This document shows positions 1 to 11,238 of a DNA stretch of 64,000 nt, piece after piece (within the stretch, counting starts at the first letter, position 1; each line of letters begins with the position of its first letter). The position numbers and the translations under genes were made by a program. Below the pieces are notes generated by a model. The model searched no databases. It saw only the letters and a program-made list of their open reading frames with translations, and was not told the DNA's origin. This DNA comes from Anodontia alba (Eukaryota; Mollusca; Bivalvia; Lucinida; Lucinidae): assembly GCA_964016985.1 (NCBI GenBank), contig OZ024823.1:112305459-112369458 (forward strand), written 5' to 3'.

Positions 1-100
1 TTTTCTGTAACCGCCGTGGTGATTGACTGTGTTGAATTGCAAACAGAATCTGTAGCTACTGACGTTGTTACAGATCTAGCTGTTGTGGTGCTTGCAGCCT
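1..100 (-). CDS. Gene A exon 3, partial: Ser/Thr-rich stalk
   Basis: The acceptor CTATACGCAG (110-101) precedes an open frame that starts EAASTTTARSVTTSVATD and leaves the window still open. The phase-1 join to exon 2 makes Glu. It aligns almost base for base with the start of the gene B stalk exon (27038-27137). About half of the residues are Thr or Ser, as expected for an O-glycosylated, mucin-like stalk. The transmembrane part seen in gene B would lie to the left of base 1. Confidence 0.7.
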
Positions 101-771
101 CTGCGTATAGAAAAAAACGACGCCATAAGAAAAAGTGTTGTCGGGGTATATATGAACAGTTAAGATCTAGACAAGCCAGTGAATAAAATCTATAAAGGTT
201 ACCTTTGGTAACATCGAACACATATTAAACAAAACTTCAGATATGAAGAAAACAAAGGTATCTGTACCGGTCCAAAGGGTTGAAAGGGTTAAGGAGGAGA
301 ACTAGATCAGAATCATTGCTTTCGTTCTGATCCTTTGTTGTGTTTTGTCACAGTATTACATTTTTATTTGTACACATGTGCATATGTATGCATGTGTACC
401 ATATTTGTACGGATGTGTACGTGCTGAAAGGAAATATGTTTAAATCAAACACAGAACACATAAGAGGAACAAGACAGCAAAAACCATGATTTAGTAGCGC
501 GCATGCGCAAGCCAATACAGGCATTCGCTTCCCGTATACACCCCAAATATGTATTTTTACAAGGCACGGCTTAATGAAATGTAGTGCTTAATGGAATGGA
601 TACACTTTCAAGAGAGACAACTCTATCAAACTTTTTTTTGCGCTCTTCTGAACAGAGGTCCTCTCCAAAAGGAAAGAATTTCTTCCCTTTTGGAGCGTAT
701 TAAATCCTCCACACTGTTGTAAAGCAAAGATAAGGATCGAGAACACACTGAAAGTCAAAGCAAAAGAGAGC

Positions 772-829
<58 letters not shown>

Positions 830-3721
830 TTATTCTGTGATCTGACCCACCGTGCTGCAAGTAAAAAGTGCAGCGCTTCAGTAGTAGTCTATTTTAAAAT
901 GTTATGTATGAGTTCACCAGTGACAAAAGGCAAGATAGTACAATAATATCAGGACTATATCACAGCACTGGGCTACTTTGTACGGACCCCACTCAAAACT
1001 CTTAACCTTTCTCTTGCCGAACACTTAGCAAACAGTTCTGAAGAAGCCAACTGATCTGGACCATTGTCATTAAATATGTGAATTTCTTTCGAAAACTCGG
1101 ATCAAGTAATCTGATTGGCTGGAAATTAGAAGTGGGTGTGGTATCTTAATTTATTCAGCATGAGAAGGGTTAAGGAGACTGAACACAGCTGGTAGATTTT
1201 CCACCATTTTTACGAGGGAGACAACTACTCTGACTTGTTGTTTGCTTCTCTGCAAAGCATACACCTTCCGAAAAGGTGTCTACTCTAAAAAGAAATAATT
1301 TGCTACAAAGGGGGTGGGGGTGGGGAGTAAGGGGTTATTTCTTTTAGAGTAGACTCCTTTTCAGAAGAAAGGTGAAACCATTTTAAAAGGGTTTCCACCC
1401 CTGAAAGTGCATCCATTTCTTTAAATGACACATTACATGGTGGTTTCACCCAAGCAAACACACAACGTCGCAACAACGTCGTTACAACATTGCTGCAACG
1501 TCGCGACGTTGTAACGACGTTTTTGCGACGCTGTGTGTTTGCTGGGACACAGGAAAAACATCTTTGTGTGACTGAAGAGAAAATCAAATTATTTATGATT
1601 ACAAATTATTATTCTTTTACGATATTCTTATATAACGACCCCTGAAGCTTCTTTATTGCCAACGTTTGGTTGGCAGCTTGCTTTGGAGTTTAACGGCCTA
1701 GCCAACACTATTAAGGTCATGTCGAACCAGTCAGTTTACCTAACCGCACTTTCTCTGGGCAGACCTAATCCTCTATTCGGTTAACCACTTCTTGTGCGCA
1801 TTCTTTCGCCAGAAATTGACAACTGCTCTTCTTGCATCAGTGGAAGGGACAAAATGACCATAGAATATATTTTATAGTCAATCTTCATGAAAGAACGTTG
1901 CCGGATTCGGCGGGGATCAAACCCGCGACCTCCTGATCACTATTCGGACGTGCATCCGACTGATCCACCGAGGCTACTTCCAACGTTTACAATACGATAT
2001 GGATATTCTTATTAAAATTTACAGAAACAAAACATGAGCCTGCAGCATGCAGCATTTCTGTAACGTTTCATACAAAATTGCATATAGCATTTCCGCGCAG
2101 TCTGGTCAGAGTCTTAGCAGGGCACTTTGTGGGTAGCCAAGGATCGAACGCGTCTAAAAGCTGACAGTGGACCCGGTCAGTCTGTGCAAATACACAGGCT
2201 GATCCATGTTTCGCTGGGCGCACATGCAATCTTGTAGAAAACGTTGTGTCCCGGCTCACATTACTTACAAACCAACCTGCTTCTTTGCATTCATATCCCA
2301 CTTCCAAGTATTTGGAAACAAGAATACATGGATCTCCTCCGAACAAGCTGTTATTTGCGTGGACTGTGCATGATACGGTTTGCTCACAAAAGCGTCTAAC
2401 AACTGACAGTGAATTGGAAGCTGTGCAGTTACTGGCGGTAGCTAAACTGTCATTACAGGGTCCATATGCAGTACGACCATAGTTGGCACAGACTATGTGT
2501 AAAGTTGTATTAGGTATCCCGCTGCAGTTCAAAGTAATCGGCCTAAGTTCACAAACATGTTCTGCGAATAATCAGAAAATTTAAAAACAATTCTTATTAA
2601 ACATATTAAACACTTCTTAAGTATCTATAAGTTCATATAAAACATGTAATTACATTTTTGTAACTGGATTGCTTTGGATAATCAAAGAGGACTTCTGTCA
2701 TTGAGTTTAGTATTTCTTTATTCTGTTTTACATTGGAGACCCTTAAAATGGTAACTGGCAAACAGTGCATACCCAGATAAGACGCCGCAGAATGAGATGT
2801 CTGCGGTGTCAGATTAGGGCCTCCACTGCTGAGCTGCCACTGTTTTCAAATAGTTTAAACTTTTTCTCTAAGAATATCTAAATCACATAGCATGACACAC
2901 CTAAAACTGAAATTGGAGTTTTTCAATATATAGTGTTGGGAAGTTTATTCAATCTAAAATGAGATAATACTGTATATATCTTCAAGCAGGGTCTCGCCGT
3001 TACTTGGCCCATAGAAGTACAGTTTATTTGCCAGAATGCCAACTGGTATGAAAATCTGGACTAACTCAGGCGAAAAAGTGCTTTCGAATATGTGCGAAAT
3101 GCGCATATTCAGATCTTGAGCAAGGACAAAGTATCCTCTGGGCCTTTGCTCTCTGTTCATACATTCTGTAGTATCCAGTGATTATGTTAGTAGACAGTGA
3201 AGTCGCTGGTTAGCATCGCGAAAACATGCCTATATAAATTTGACCCCCTTCAACCCCACTTTTATATAGTAAAACTGGGGTTTAAAGGGGTATACATTAT
3301 TTTTTCTTATTTTGCCATATAACATAGATTGTGGGTACTCGTTAGAACCGCCTCGGCGAGGCGGTTCTAACGAGTACCCACAATCTATGTTTTGAGCAGA
3401 AATATGAAAAATATCGGGGTTTTTATCTGAAATTTTTTTAGAGATTTTGGAGGTGAAATCTTCTATATGTTTGAATAGGCATGTTTTCGTAATGGACTGC
3501 GCGGATGCTCAGGCTACTCTGTCCCTTTGGCTGTCCGCATATGCCCGAAGACTTGTTTTAGCACAGCGCGGCCCATGTGTCAGTAAAATTAAACTTATTT
3601 CAAAATCTACGATTTATTTTGGAATAGCTTATCCTTGGAATTACTATATATTTACAGGTATGGGGTTTCAAATTGTCCTTCTTATACCTCTTTGGCGTGT
3701 AAAACACGTCTACTATGATTT

Positions 3722-3781
<60 letters not shown>

Positions 3782-4373
3782 CAAATGAAACTTTAAGATT
3801 GTCAAACTCTTTATACGAAATCGTTGCTTTTGAATTTAATTTGACATATAAATCGATATAGGTTAAAGACATTTGTTATTTTATAAACAAAACAAAAAAT
3901 AATAATATATTGTTAAGAGGCTAATCGCGACAAAACCAACATTTGGAAAACACAAAGCAAGAAGACTCAGGACACAGGTGAATCTGTATATCTACCATAT
4001 TTGCGCCAAATATTTGAACACCTTAACTTATCATACTTGTTCTATAATTCGAGCACGTCCATTTATTACCTGTCGATATATATTGTGAATGAGTGGCAAA
4101 CAGCGTAGACCCCGATCTGAGCTGGGTCTACTCTGTTTGCTTTGGTCCGTCTGTCCGAAAACTCAGGATTAGTACGGTACACACTTTCTGGCCGTTTTTT
4201 TTTTTATGTAAGTCTGCAAAATGCAGTCTTATCTCCAGTTATGCTTTTGAAATTGATAAAAAAAAATATTTTTCACCACTGACATGCTTATATGTATAAA
4301 GAGCCTTACCTTGATTATAAGACAGTACCACTGCTGTTAACAATACACAGCAAACAATCTGAAAGGCTTTCAT
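1..4373 (-). CDS. Gene A: membrane-anchored SUEL (rhamnose-binding type) lectin, 3' end outside window
   Basis: Three exons are visible on the minus strand: 4310-4373 (signal peptide), 2277-2561 (SUEL lectin domain) and 1-100 (start of the Ser/Thr stalk). All junctions have consensus splice sites and both introns are phase 1, so the exons join in one open frame. The layout of secreted leader, one lectin domain and Thr-rich stalk matches gene B, whose stalk exon ends in a transmembrane helix, so A is inferred to be a cell-surface lectin with the helix beyond the left edge. SUEL domains bind galactose or rhamnose-type sugars and are expanded in molluscs, where an immune or recognition role is usual. 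The ligand is not deducible here. Of the three paralogs this is the only one with an intact start codon in the window. Confidence 0.8.
776..829. repeat. (CA)n in gene A block
   Basis: Pure CA microsatellite of about 27 units. The gene B counterpart is at 27949-28001. Confidence 0.9.
1449..1546. mobile_element. 98-bp foldback element in gene A block
   Basis: CCCAAGCAAACACACAACGT at the left matches the complement of the right end (...TGTGTGTTTGCTGGG). The interior repeats CAACGTCG and its complement. It lies in the intron between lectin and stalk exons. The ancestral insertion is shared with gene B. Confidence 0.7.
1625..1976 (-). mobile_element. tRNA-derived SINE in gene A block
   Basis: Read on the minus strand, it starts near 1976 with GCCTCGGTGGATCAGTCGG, an A-box-like promoter (TGGATCAGTCGG). 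A B-box-like GGGTTTGATCCCCG is complementary to 1911-1924. A 3' body with GGCCGTTAAACTCCAAAGC follows. The body's exact 3' end is uncertain. Inside the gene A intron. Confidence 0.6.
2277..2561 (-). CDS. Gene A exon 2: SUEL-type lectin domain
   Basis: The acceptor TTATTCGCAG precedes base 2561 and the donor is GCAG/GTTGGT at 2277/2276. The exon is 285 nt (95 codons), phase 1 at both ends, so it is a symmetric domain exon. It encodes a whole SUEL domain with the hallmarks CEL near the start, ANYGRT, GDPC and KYLEVGYEC at the end. All eight canonical cysteines are present: HVC, LNC, GPC, SNC, RFC, VSC, DPC and YEC. There is one extra, probably unpaired Cys just before ANYGR that gene C lacks. 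A perfect GTAAGT lies 12 bases into the intron as an alternative donor, but homology to gene C favours the one given. The paralog at 29961-30245 differs at only two bases. Confidence 0.85.
3214..3494 (-). mobile_element. Palindromic MITE, copy 1
   Basis: Family definition: about 280 bp. One end reads CATTACGAAAACACGCCTAT, the other is the complement of CATCACGAAAACATGCCTAT followed by TATAATTTTGACCCC. The centre is a perfect hairpin whose arm contains GTGGGTACTCGTTAGAACCG, flanked by GCTCAAAACATAG and its complement, giving about 100 bp of stem. There is no coding capacity. This copy lies in the A intron between signal and lectin exons. The plus strand is taken as CATTACG first, so this copy is minus. 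Confidence 0.85.
3720..3778. repeat. (TC)n(TG)n microsatellite
   Basis: CTCTCTCTCTCTCTG followed by about 20 GT units, in the gene A intron. Confidence 0.9.
4310..4373 (-). CDS. Gene A exon 1: signal peptide
   Basis: The ATG at 4373-4371 opens 21 codons beginning MKAFQIVCCVLLTAVVLSYN, a typical short leader with one Lys, a hydrophobic core and a small/polar end. The exon ends CAAG followed by GTAAGG, a good donor, leaving phase 1. The leftover G joins AA of the next exon to make Glu just before the lectin domain. It is too short to appear as a long ORF and was found by comparing the two duplicated blocks. The ATG is preceded by GAAG (A at -3), a reasonable start context. Confidence 0.8.
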
Positions 4374-4398
4374 CTTCGAACGATTTTCTGTAACACTC

Positions 4399-4410
4399 TG
4401 ATAAATATAG
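4399..4410 (-). promoter_or_regulatory. Possible TATA-like motif upstream of gene A
   Basis: On the minus strand CTATATTTATC lies about 28 bases before the gene A ATG. At the same place the gene B block reads CATATTTTTC. The spacing would put transcription start almost at the ATG, so this could equally be intron sequence ending TATCAG. Weak call. Confidence 0.2.
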
Positions 4411-6435
4411 ATTGTACAAATTATTGTCTATGTCCGTGGGCTTAGTCAACATACGGTTTGGTAGAAACACGGAAGTGAATCAATTGTTGATCCACAATGT
4501 ATCACTAATCTTATGCGTGTTGTCTACATACTAAGCCCGGGACTAGATATAGCACTGAATATAATAAATTAGAAAACCTCAACACAAACAAACAAACAAA
4601 TGCCTATGTAGCTATTCTAAAAGATTGCCGTCGTATACTTTATCATAGCATAGAGGCTCCTTAACTCAAAACAGTGAACTATTACAGAAAAAAATGTAAA
4701 TCAAATCTCTGAAATCCCGATCAGTCACCATGTGCTCAGAGAATACACTGTTTATAACTCATACACATATTAAAATGTGTTTAAACTAATTTAAATTAAA
4801 GTGACATTAGTTCAGGACAAATAGGGTGAACTAAGGTCGTTATAAAGTTCGGATTCCGATAGTCAAACCCTTTCCCTTTTTGAAGGATTTCGATACCGTC
4901 TTCCGACCTGCGTTATCCTGTTCCATGATACATTCGACGTCATTACAGTGACGGCATTGAAACTATGACATGTGCAAGCTATCAGATATGAAACATGGCT
5001 CGGTAATGTATTATCTTCCATATAATCTATTTATAATCAATGACATCTGCATAGGAGTAAAAAGTTTAAGAGTGTGTTTGTGCGTTCGTGCGTGCGCACG
5101 CATGCACACACGCGCGTGTGTTTTCTTAAAATCATCACAAGGACTCATCAGAGTGACAGCATACATAAAATGCCCCATAATCGGGAGCTTTTGAAATGAT
5201 ATGCTGAAATGCTTCATTATCAAATTTTTGTGTTGAAAACATTCATGAATTGTTTTCCAAGTACATTATCCTTTACAAATTATGAAACTAACCTCCACTA
5301 AGATCTTGTACAGGCAGGAAACATAGAACTTGAGATGCCTTGTTAACTAGCAGGTACTCCATTCGATACTAAAATATCGACAAAATTATTGTCTGATTAT
5401 ACGTCATATCAATACAAGCATAGGTATACTCAACAGCTAAAATGCGAATCTATGTGATCTGAAAGACAGAAAGTTTATTTCAGATTAATTGCAATTACTA
5501 TGCTTTAAGGGTATTAACATACTTTCATGGGAGACAGCTCTGTCAATTGTTTTGTTTCACTCTGAATTTGAGACAATTATGTGAAAACTGATTTTGTTCC
5601 CTTCTGAAAAGGGACCTACCTTTAAAGGAAAGAATGAATTTGCATTCCCCCACCCCACGCCGGGAGCAAATTCTTTCCTTCTAGAATACTCTTTTCTGAA
5701 TACTCTTAAAGCTCCCCAAGGGAGAAAATTCTTTCCTTTTAGAGTAGACCCCTTTTCAGGAGGGAACTGGTGTGCATGGTTTTGGCATTTCCTCGGTATC
5801 GGTATCAAGGGTTGGTAAAGAGGGAAAATGTACATTATCATACATTCACCACTAAATGTGCCTACCTTTTCTACTTTTTGCATATGCAAGAATATATTCC
5901 CAAGACCTTGGTTACAAGTTCGACGGGTACAGATGAACGGCTGATAGCTGGAAACAATTTAGAATTGAAATTCAGACTGTTAGATTGTACTGGATGATGA
6001 AAAACATTGGGCTATTTTAATCCCTGTGAAGTGAAGCCTAAAAGGGTTCTTGGAGACTTTAAAACAATCTAATGTTTTTTCATCGTTTAGTGCAAGCTAA
6101 AATCTTAATTTCAATCCTTATTCTTACATGTTATTTCATTTTTATTTTTTTCAATTTTTAGTATTAGTCTACCTGCAGGATTTTTTTTATATCGGGGCTT
6201 AAAGTTTTTGTCACGTCCAATTGGGAACAGCTAGAAAGCGGAACTTGCAATATGCATGTGGCGTCATTATGACTTCGGTAAACAAGGAACGCTATTGGCT
6301 GTAGTTCGCAAGGAATGGTGCTTTTCCGCCTTATGTCCGCCTTGATGAGAAATGTAATGCATACGAATTTAATGCTTGGAGACAAAACTGCGTTTATATG
6401 AGCAATGGTTAAATCTAGTGATCTATTGAACAACT
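4411..6435. other. No gene seen; upstream of gene A
   Basis: Contains a short TG/CG-rich stretch (5071-5120) and a repeat of the form GAGTAGACC...TTTTCAGAAGG...AAGAATTT (5590-5770). Fragments of this repeat also occur near 650, 1265-1370, 25260-25370, 28530-28640, 42840-42910, 61010 and 63625-63730. No convincing exon. Confidence 0.5.
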
Positions 6436-6680
6436 GGGCCCAGTTGTTCAAAGCTAACGATGTCGTTAGTTAACGATTCGTTAAAATTTAAATCGAGTGA
6501 TACGCAAATATGCTGAAATTTTTTGCTGAAAAAAATGTGAGTAGCTTTTGCAGTGCAAAAGCTACTCACATTTTTTCAGCAAAAAATATCAGAATATTGT
6601 ATATTGAATCCGCTAAAACAGTTAACGAAATAACCCTTAACGAGCTCGTTAAGCTAACGACGCTTTGAACAACCGGGCCC
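6436..6680. mobile_element. GGGCCCAGTTGTTCAAAGC-ended MITE, copy 1
   Basis: Inverted ends are GGGCCCAGTTGTTCAAAGC and the complement of GGGCCCGGTTGTTCAAAGC. The centre is a long hairpin, GTGAGTAGCTTTTGC with complement. Terminal and subterminal TAACGA repeats are present. There is no ORF. Confidence 0.8.
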
Positions 6681-7668
6681 TGATCGCTAGGCGTAAAAGC
6701 ATGACACTATTAGGCGTTATTAGACGCCAGTTTGATTTTTTATGACGCTGGCATGACGTTATTACAATCTGCGACATTTGAACATCAGGTAAGCGTTGAA
6801 AAGACATGTAAAACGTTTCTCACAGTCTAAAAAGATCCGAGCAATTTTTTCGCGTACAAAAAAAAAAAAATCCGGTGGTTTTAATGTCAGTGCCACGTCA
6901 TGACGTTGCATCGACATTAATGCAACGTTGTATTATAGTAATGATGTTTCACCGACGTTTATTCGACGTTGTACAAATATCGTGGCATTGCTTCGACGTT
7001 AATGCGACGTTATATAAACGAAATTGTCTGCTGGGAAAGTGAAGTAAGGAGAATTTGAAAGACATTGTTCTTTTTTAAATGATTTGTGTGTGTTAGAGTT
7101 GGATTGTTCTTGGTACGTGTTTTGTAGCTTAATAGATCACTATCTGTCGGTCAGTTGTTAATGGATAGATTACTCGCTTCGCGCCCGTGATTTATCCACT
7201 TTTACAACTGACCTCTTGCCAGTAATCTATAAAGCAACAAATCACTACCAACACGAATCTATTTCTTAACTATGTACAAGCAGCAAAATATGGCAGGATT
7301 CCCTTGTTTTAAATGGATATCAGACCACATTGTACCTGAATCAAACAAAATGTATTTTAGTATATATGCAATATTAAGTGACCTAATTTTCCATGCCTTA
7401 GATGATTTCCATTTTATAGAATATAATTACAGACAGGGTTTTATACTTCAACAAAATATACAAAACTATCTGTATGTACGTGTGGTAGAAAATCAGTCTA
7501 CTTTCCCTTTAGTGTTGTCTTTAGGGACTAGGAGCCTAATCACTTTTCAATAGGCTTCCATTATAACATTTGGCTAAATTCTGATCTATACATATTCCTT
7601 GAATTCCAAATTTGGTCTCAAATTAAAAGATTAGCCCTAGACGGATAGAATGCAGCAAACGAAAAAAA

Positions 7669-8720
7669 AAACAAGAGGCCCACGGGCCACAACTCGCTCA
7701 CCTGAGTGAAACCGCCACTGCAGATCTGCAGATGGCATGCAACATTTTTCCAATACTCTTATGACAAGGCAATGGCTTAAACAGTTTTTGAAATATCTTG
7801 CTTACAAGGTTAAAATGCTGAAATTTTCAAAACGTTACAAGTAAAATAAGTCACCCCCAATGCCTCCTACCAACTTTTGAGTCAACTGGAATTTCGGTGC
7901 AGTAGAAGAAGCAAAAATAGATTTTCAAGATGGCTGCCATCTTGGATTTCCGATCGGAATGATTATAGCTATTTTCTGATCTACAAGTCACCCTGATGCT
8001 TCCTACTAAGTTTCAAGTCAACTGACTTTTAGGTTTAAGAGAAGAAGCGAAAAATAGATTTTCAAGATGGCTGTCATGGAGGCCATCTTGGATTTCCAAT
8101 TGGCACGATTTGAGCTATTTTTTATGTACAAGTCATCCCGATGCTTCCTAGCAAGTTTGGAGTCAATTGGCCTTTCGGCTCAGGAGAAGAAGCGAAAAAT
8201 AGCTTTTCAAGATGGCTGCCATGGTGGCCATCTTGGATTTCTAATCAGCACAATTTTAGCTATTTCTGATTTATAAGTCACCCCAATGCTTCCTAACCAG
8301 TTTGGAGTCAACTGGCTTTTGGGTTTCGGAGTAGAAGCGAAAAATAGATTTTCAAGATGGCTGCCATGGTGGCCATCTTGGAATTTGGACCGACACGATT
8401 TTAGCTATATTTGATCTACAAGTCACCCTGATGCTTCCTAGCAAGTTTGGAGTCAACTGGCCTTTCGGTTCAGGAGAAGAAGCGAAAAAGATTTTCAAGA
8501 TGGCGGCCATCTTGGATTTCCGATCAGAACGATTTTAGCTATTTTTTTATCTACATTTCACCCTGATGCTTCCTACCAAGTATCGAGTCAATTGGCCCTG
8601 GGGTGTAGGAAGAGTAGGCCTTTAAAGCAATTGTTCACGCCGCATGACCCATGATGGACGACGGACATTGACTGACCATAATAGCTCACCATGCGCACTT
8701 CATGCTCAGGTGAACTAAAA
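7669..8720 (+). mobile_element. Pearl-like (Helitron-related) element with 130-147 bp tandem core
   Basis: It begins AACAAGAGGCCCACGGGCCA with CTCGCTCACCTGAG and ends with GGACGACGGAC and GCTCAGGTGAACTAAAAATC. Five or so core units each contain TTTTCAAGATGGCTGCCAT, GATTTTAGCTATTTTTGATC and AAGTCACCCTGATGCTTCC. This start, tandem core, ACGG-type microsatellite and terminal hairpin layout is that of the pearl elements described from bivalves, which are treated as non-autonomous Helitron relatives. No ORF is real here. Confidence 0.7.
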
Positions 8721-10247
8721 ATCTGAGCAAATTTGGCTCGGTGGCTTCAGAGAAGTCGTCAAATTCTCAACAATTTTCCTATATAAATGTTATGGGGCTC
8801 ATACAAATGCATAGGGAAGCAAACTTGACCTTGCCGTAAAAAGGTCAAATGTCAACGTACGATAATCTTTTCAGCAATTTTGGTAGATCTCCTGTCCCTG
8901 ATGATTTGTGCACAGATTTAGCCCCAAGGCATCCTCAGTTCTGAAAAAGAAGATTTTTAAAGGGTCTTACCATATATGGGCATGGTGGCCATCTTGGTCG
9001 ACCTACCGCGACCATTTTAGCAATCTTTCGTTCCCCTGACTTAAGAAGGCACAATATGAAATTAGAGCAGATTTGGCTCAGTGGCTTCAGAGAAGAAGAA
9101 ATTTAAAATTCTCAACAATTTTCCAATTCAAATGTATGGGGCTCATACAAATGCATAGGGAAGCAAACTTGATCCTGCTGTATAAAGGTCAAATGTCAAC
9201 GTACGACAATTCTTTTGGCAACTTTGGTAGACCTCTCCTTCCCGATGATTTGTGCAAAGATTCAGCCCCAAGGCATTCTCGGTTCTGGAGAAGAAGATTT
9301 TTAAAGGTTTTTACCATATATGGGCATGGCGGCCATCTTGGTCAACGGACCATGACAATTTTAGCAATCTTTTGTTTCCCCACCCTAAGGTGGCTCCATA
9401 TGAAATTTGAACAAAATTAGCTCAGAGGCTTCAGAGGAGAAGTCGTTTGAAACTCTTAACAATTTTCCCATTCAAATGTATAGAGCTCATACAAATGCAT
9501 AGGGAAGCGAACTTGACCTTGCCGTAAAAAGGTCAAACGTCAACGTACGATAATTCTTTTAGCAGCTTTGGTTGACCTCTTGTCCCCGATGATTCGTGCA
9601 AAGATTCAGCCCCAAGGCATCCTCGGTTATGGAGAAGAAGATTTTTAAAGGTTTTTACCATATATGGGCATGGCGGCCATCTTGGTCAACGGACCGCGAC
9701 AATTTTAGCAATCTTTTGTTTCCCCACCCTAAGGTGGCTCCATATGAAATTTGAACAAAATTAGCTCAGAGGCTTCAGAGGAGAAGTCGTTTGAAACTCT
9801 TAACAATTTTCCCATTCAAATGTATAGAGTTCATATAAATGCATAGGGAAGCGAACTTGACCTTGCCGTAAAAAGGTCAAACGTCAACGTACGACAATTC
9901 TTTTAGCAACTTTGGTTGACCTCCCGTCCCCGATGATTCATGCAAAGATTCAGCCCCAAGGCATCCTCGGTTATGGAGAAGAAGATTTTTAAAAGTTTTT
10001 ACCATATATGGGCATGGCGGCCATCTTAGTCGACGGACCGCGACCATTTTAGCAATCTTTCGTTCCCCAACCCTAAGGAGGCTCCATATGAAATTTGAGC
10101 AAAATTGACTCAGCGGCTTCAGAGAAGAAGTCGTTTGAAAATGTTAACGGACGGACGGACGGACGGACGCATGGACGGACGGACGGACGACGGACGAAAA
10201 GTGATCACAATAGCTCATCCTGAGCAGAGCTCAGGTGAGCTAAAAAT
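8720..10247 (+). mobile_element. Second pearl-like segment with 344-bp tandem core
   Basis: Four near-perfect units have a 344-bp period (CATAGGGAAGC at about 8809, 9153, 9497 and 9841), each with AAGGTCAA, AACGTACGA and GGCCATCTTGGTC. A GGAC microsatellite (10148-10195) and the terminus GAGCTCAGGTGAGCTAAAAA close it. Core and terminus sequences show that two related elements are joined end to end. Confidence 0.7.
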
Positions 10248-10294
10248 CTGATTTTTGAAAACTAGCACGGCTCACAAATTCCATAGTAAATTCA

Positions 10295-10573
10295 CATTAC
10301 GAAAACACGCCTATTAAATATACTAAAAAATTTTACCACCAAAAAATGAAAATTTTCAGATAAAAATTTTTGATATTTTTTATATTTCTGCTCAAAGCAT
10401 AGGTTGTGGGTACTCGTTAGAACCGCCTCGGCGAGGCGGTTCTAACGAGTAGCCACAATCTATGTTTTGCACAGAAATAAGAAAAAATAATGTATACCCC
10501 TGTAAACCCCAGTTTTACTATATAAAAGTGGGGTTTAAGGGGGTCAAAATTATATAGGCGTGTTTTCGTGATG
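10295..10573 (+). mobile_element. Palindromic MITE, copy 2
   Basis: Complete, with TIRs CATTACGAAAACACGCC and GGCGTGTTTTCGTGATG and an intact centre. It sits 50 bp after the pearl-like composite and begins the 473-bp tandem duplication. Confidence 0.85.
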
Positions 10574-10765
10574 AAATTTGGTATGCAGTTAAACGAAATA
10601 TATTTCTGTGTAAAACTGACAAAAAGACAACCAGTCTCATCTATTATTTTCCAATTAGAGTGAAGCTTTGTTTTCATCAAATATTGCATTGGAGCCCATA
10701 TAATATTTGCTGGAATCCAGTCCCCACCGCCCTAATTGGTACCCTTCCTTTAAAGACTTCATATG

Positions 10766-11046
10766 CATTACAAAAACATGCCTATTCAAATACACTGAAA
10801 ATTTTACCACCAAAAAAGGGCAATTTTTCAGATAAAAAAAATCTGATATTTTTCATATGTCTGCTCAAAACATAGATTGTGGGTACTCGTTAAAACCGCC
10901 TCGACGAGGCGGTTCTAACAAGTAGCCACAATCTATGTTTTTGAGCAGAAATAAGAAAAATAATGTATACCCTTGTAAACCCCAGTTTTACTATATAAAA
11001 GTGGGGTTTAAGGGGGTCAAAATTATATAGGCGTGTTTTCGTGATG
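10766..11046 (+). mobile_element. Palindromic MITE, copy 3
   Basis: Complete; the hairpin centre reads CCTCGACGAGG. It is part of a tandemly duplicated 473-bp unit together with copy 4. Confidence 0.85.
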
Positions 11047-11238
11047 AAATTTGGTATGCAGTTAAACGAAATATATTTCTGTGTAAAACTGACAAAAAGA
11101 CAACCAGTCTCATCTATTATTTTCCAATTAGAGTCAAGCTTTGTTTTCATCAAATATTGCATTGGAGCCCATATAATATTTGCTGGAATCCAGTCCCCAC
11201 CGCCCTAATTGGTACCCTTCCTTTAAAGACTTCATATG

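Noticed and set aside
588..860. 90-codon frame with a long Cys-Val run (and its counterparts at 27798-28103 and 27836-28033)
   Set aside because: It is a translation of the CA microsatellite and flanking intron sequence, repeated only because the block is duplicated.
1899..1976. tRNA-like sequence (also 29583-29660 and 18392-18472)
   Set aside because: A and B boxes are present but the cloverleaf is poor and each is attached to a repeat body, so these are SINE heads rather than tRNA genes.
5060..5125. TG/CG-alternating stretch as possible Z-DNA regulatory site
   Set aside because: Short and imperfect, with no nearby gene start to regulate except gene A 700 bp away.
7880..10140. Regularly spaced repeats that could suggest a CRISPR-like array
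   Set aside because: Units are directly adjacent with no unique spacers, and the genome is eukaryotic; this is a transposon tandem core.
10417..11162. Repeated 90-codon frames reading YNFDPLKPHFYIVKLGFTGVYIIF
   Set aside because: They are the translated arm of the palindromic MITE and recur at every copy in both orientations; there is no start context or domain.
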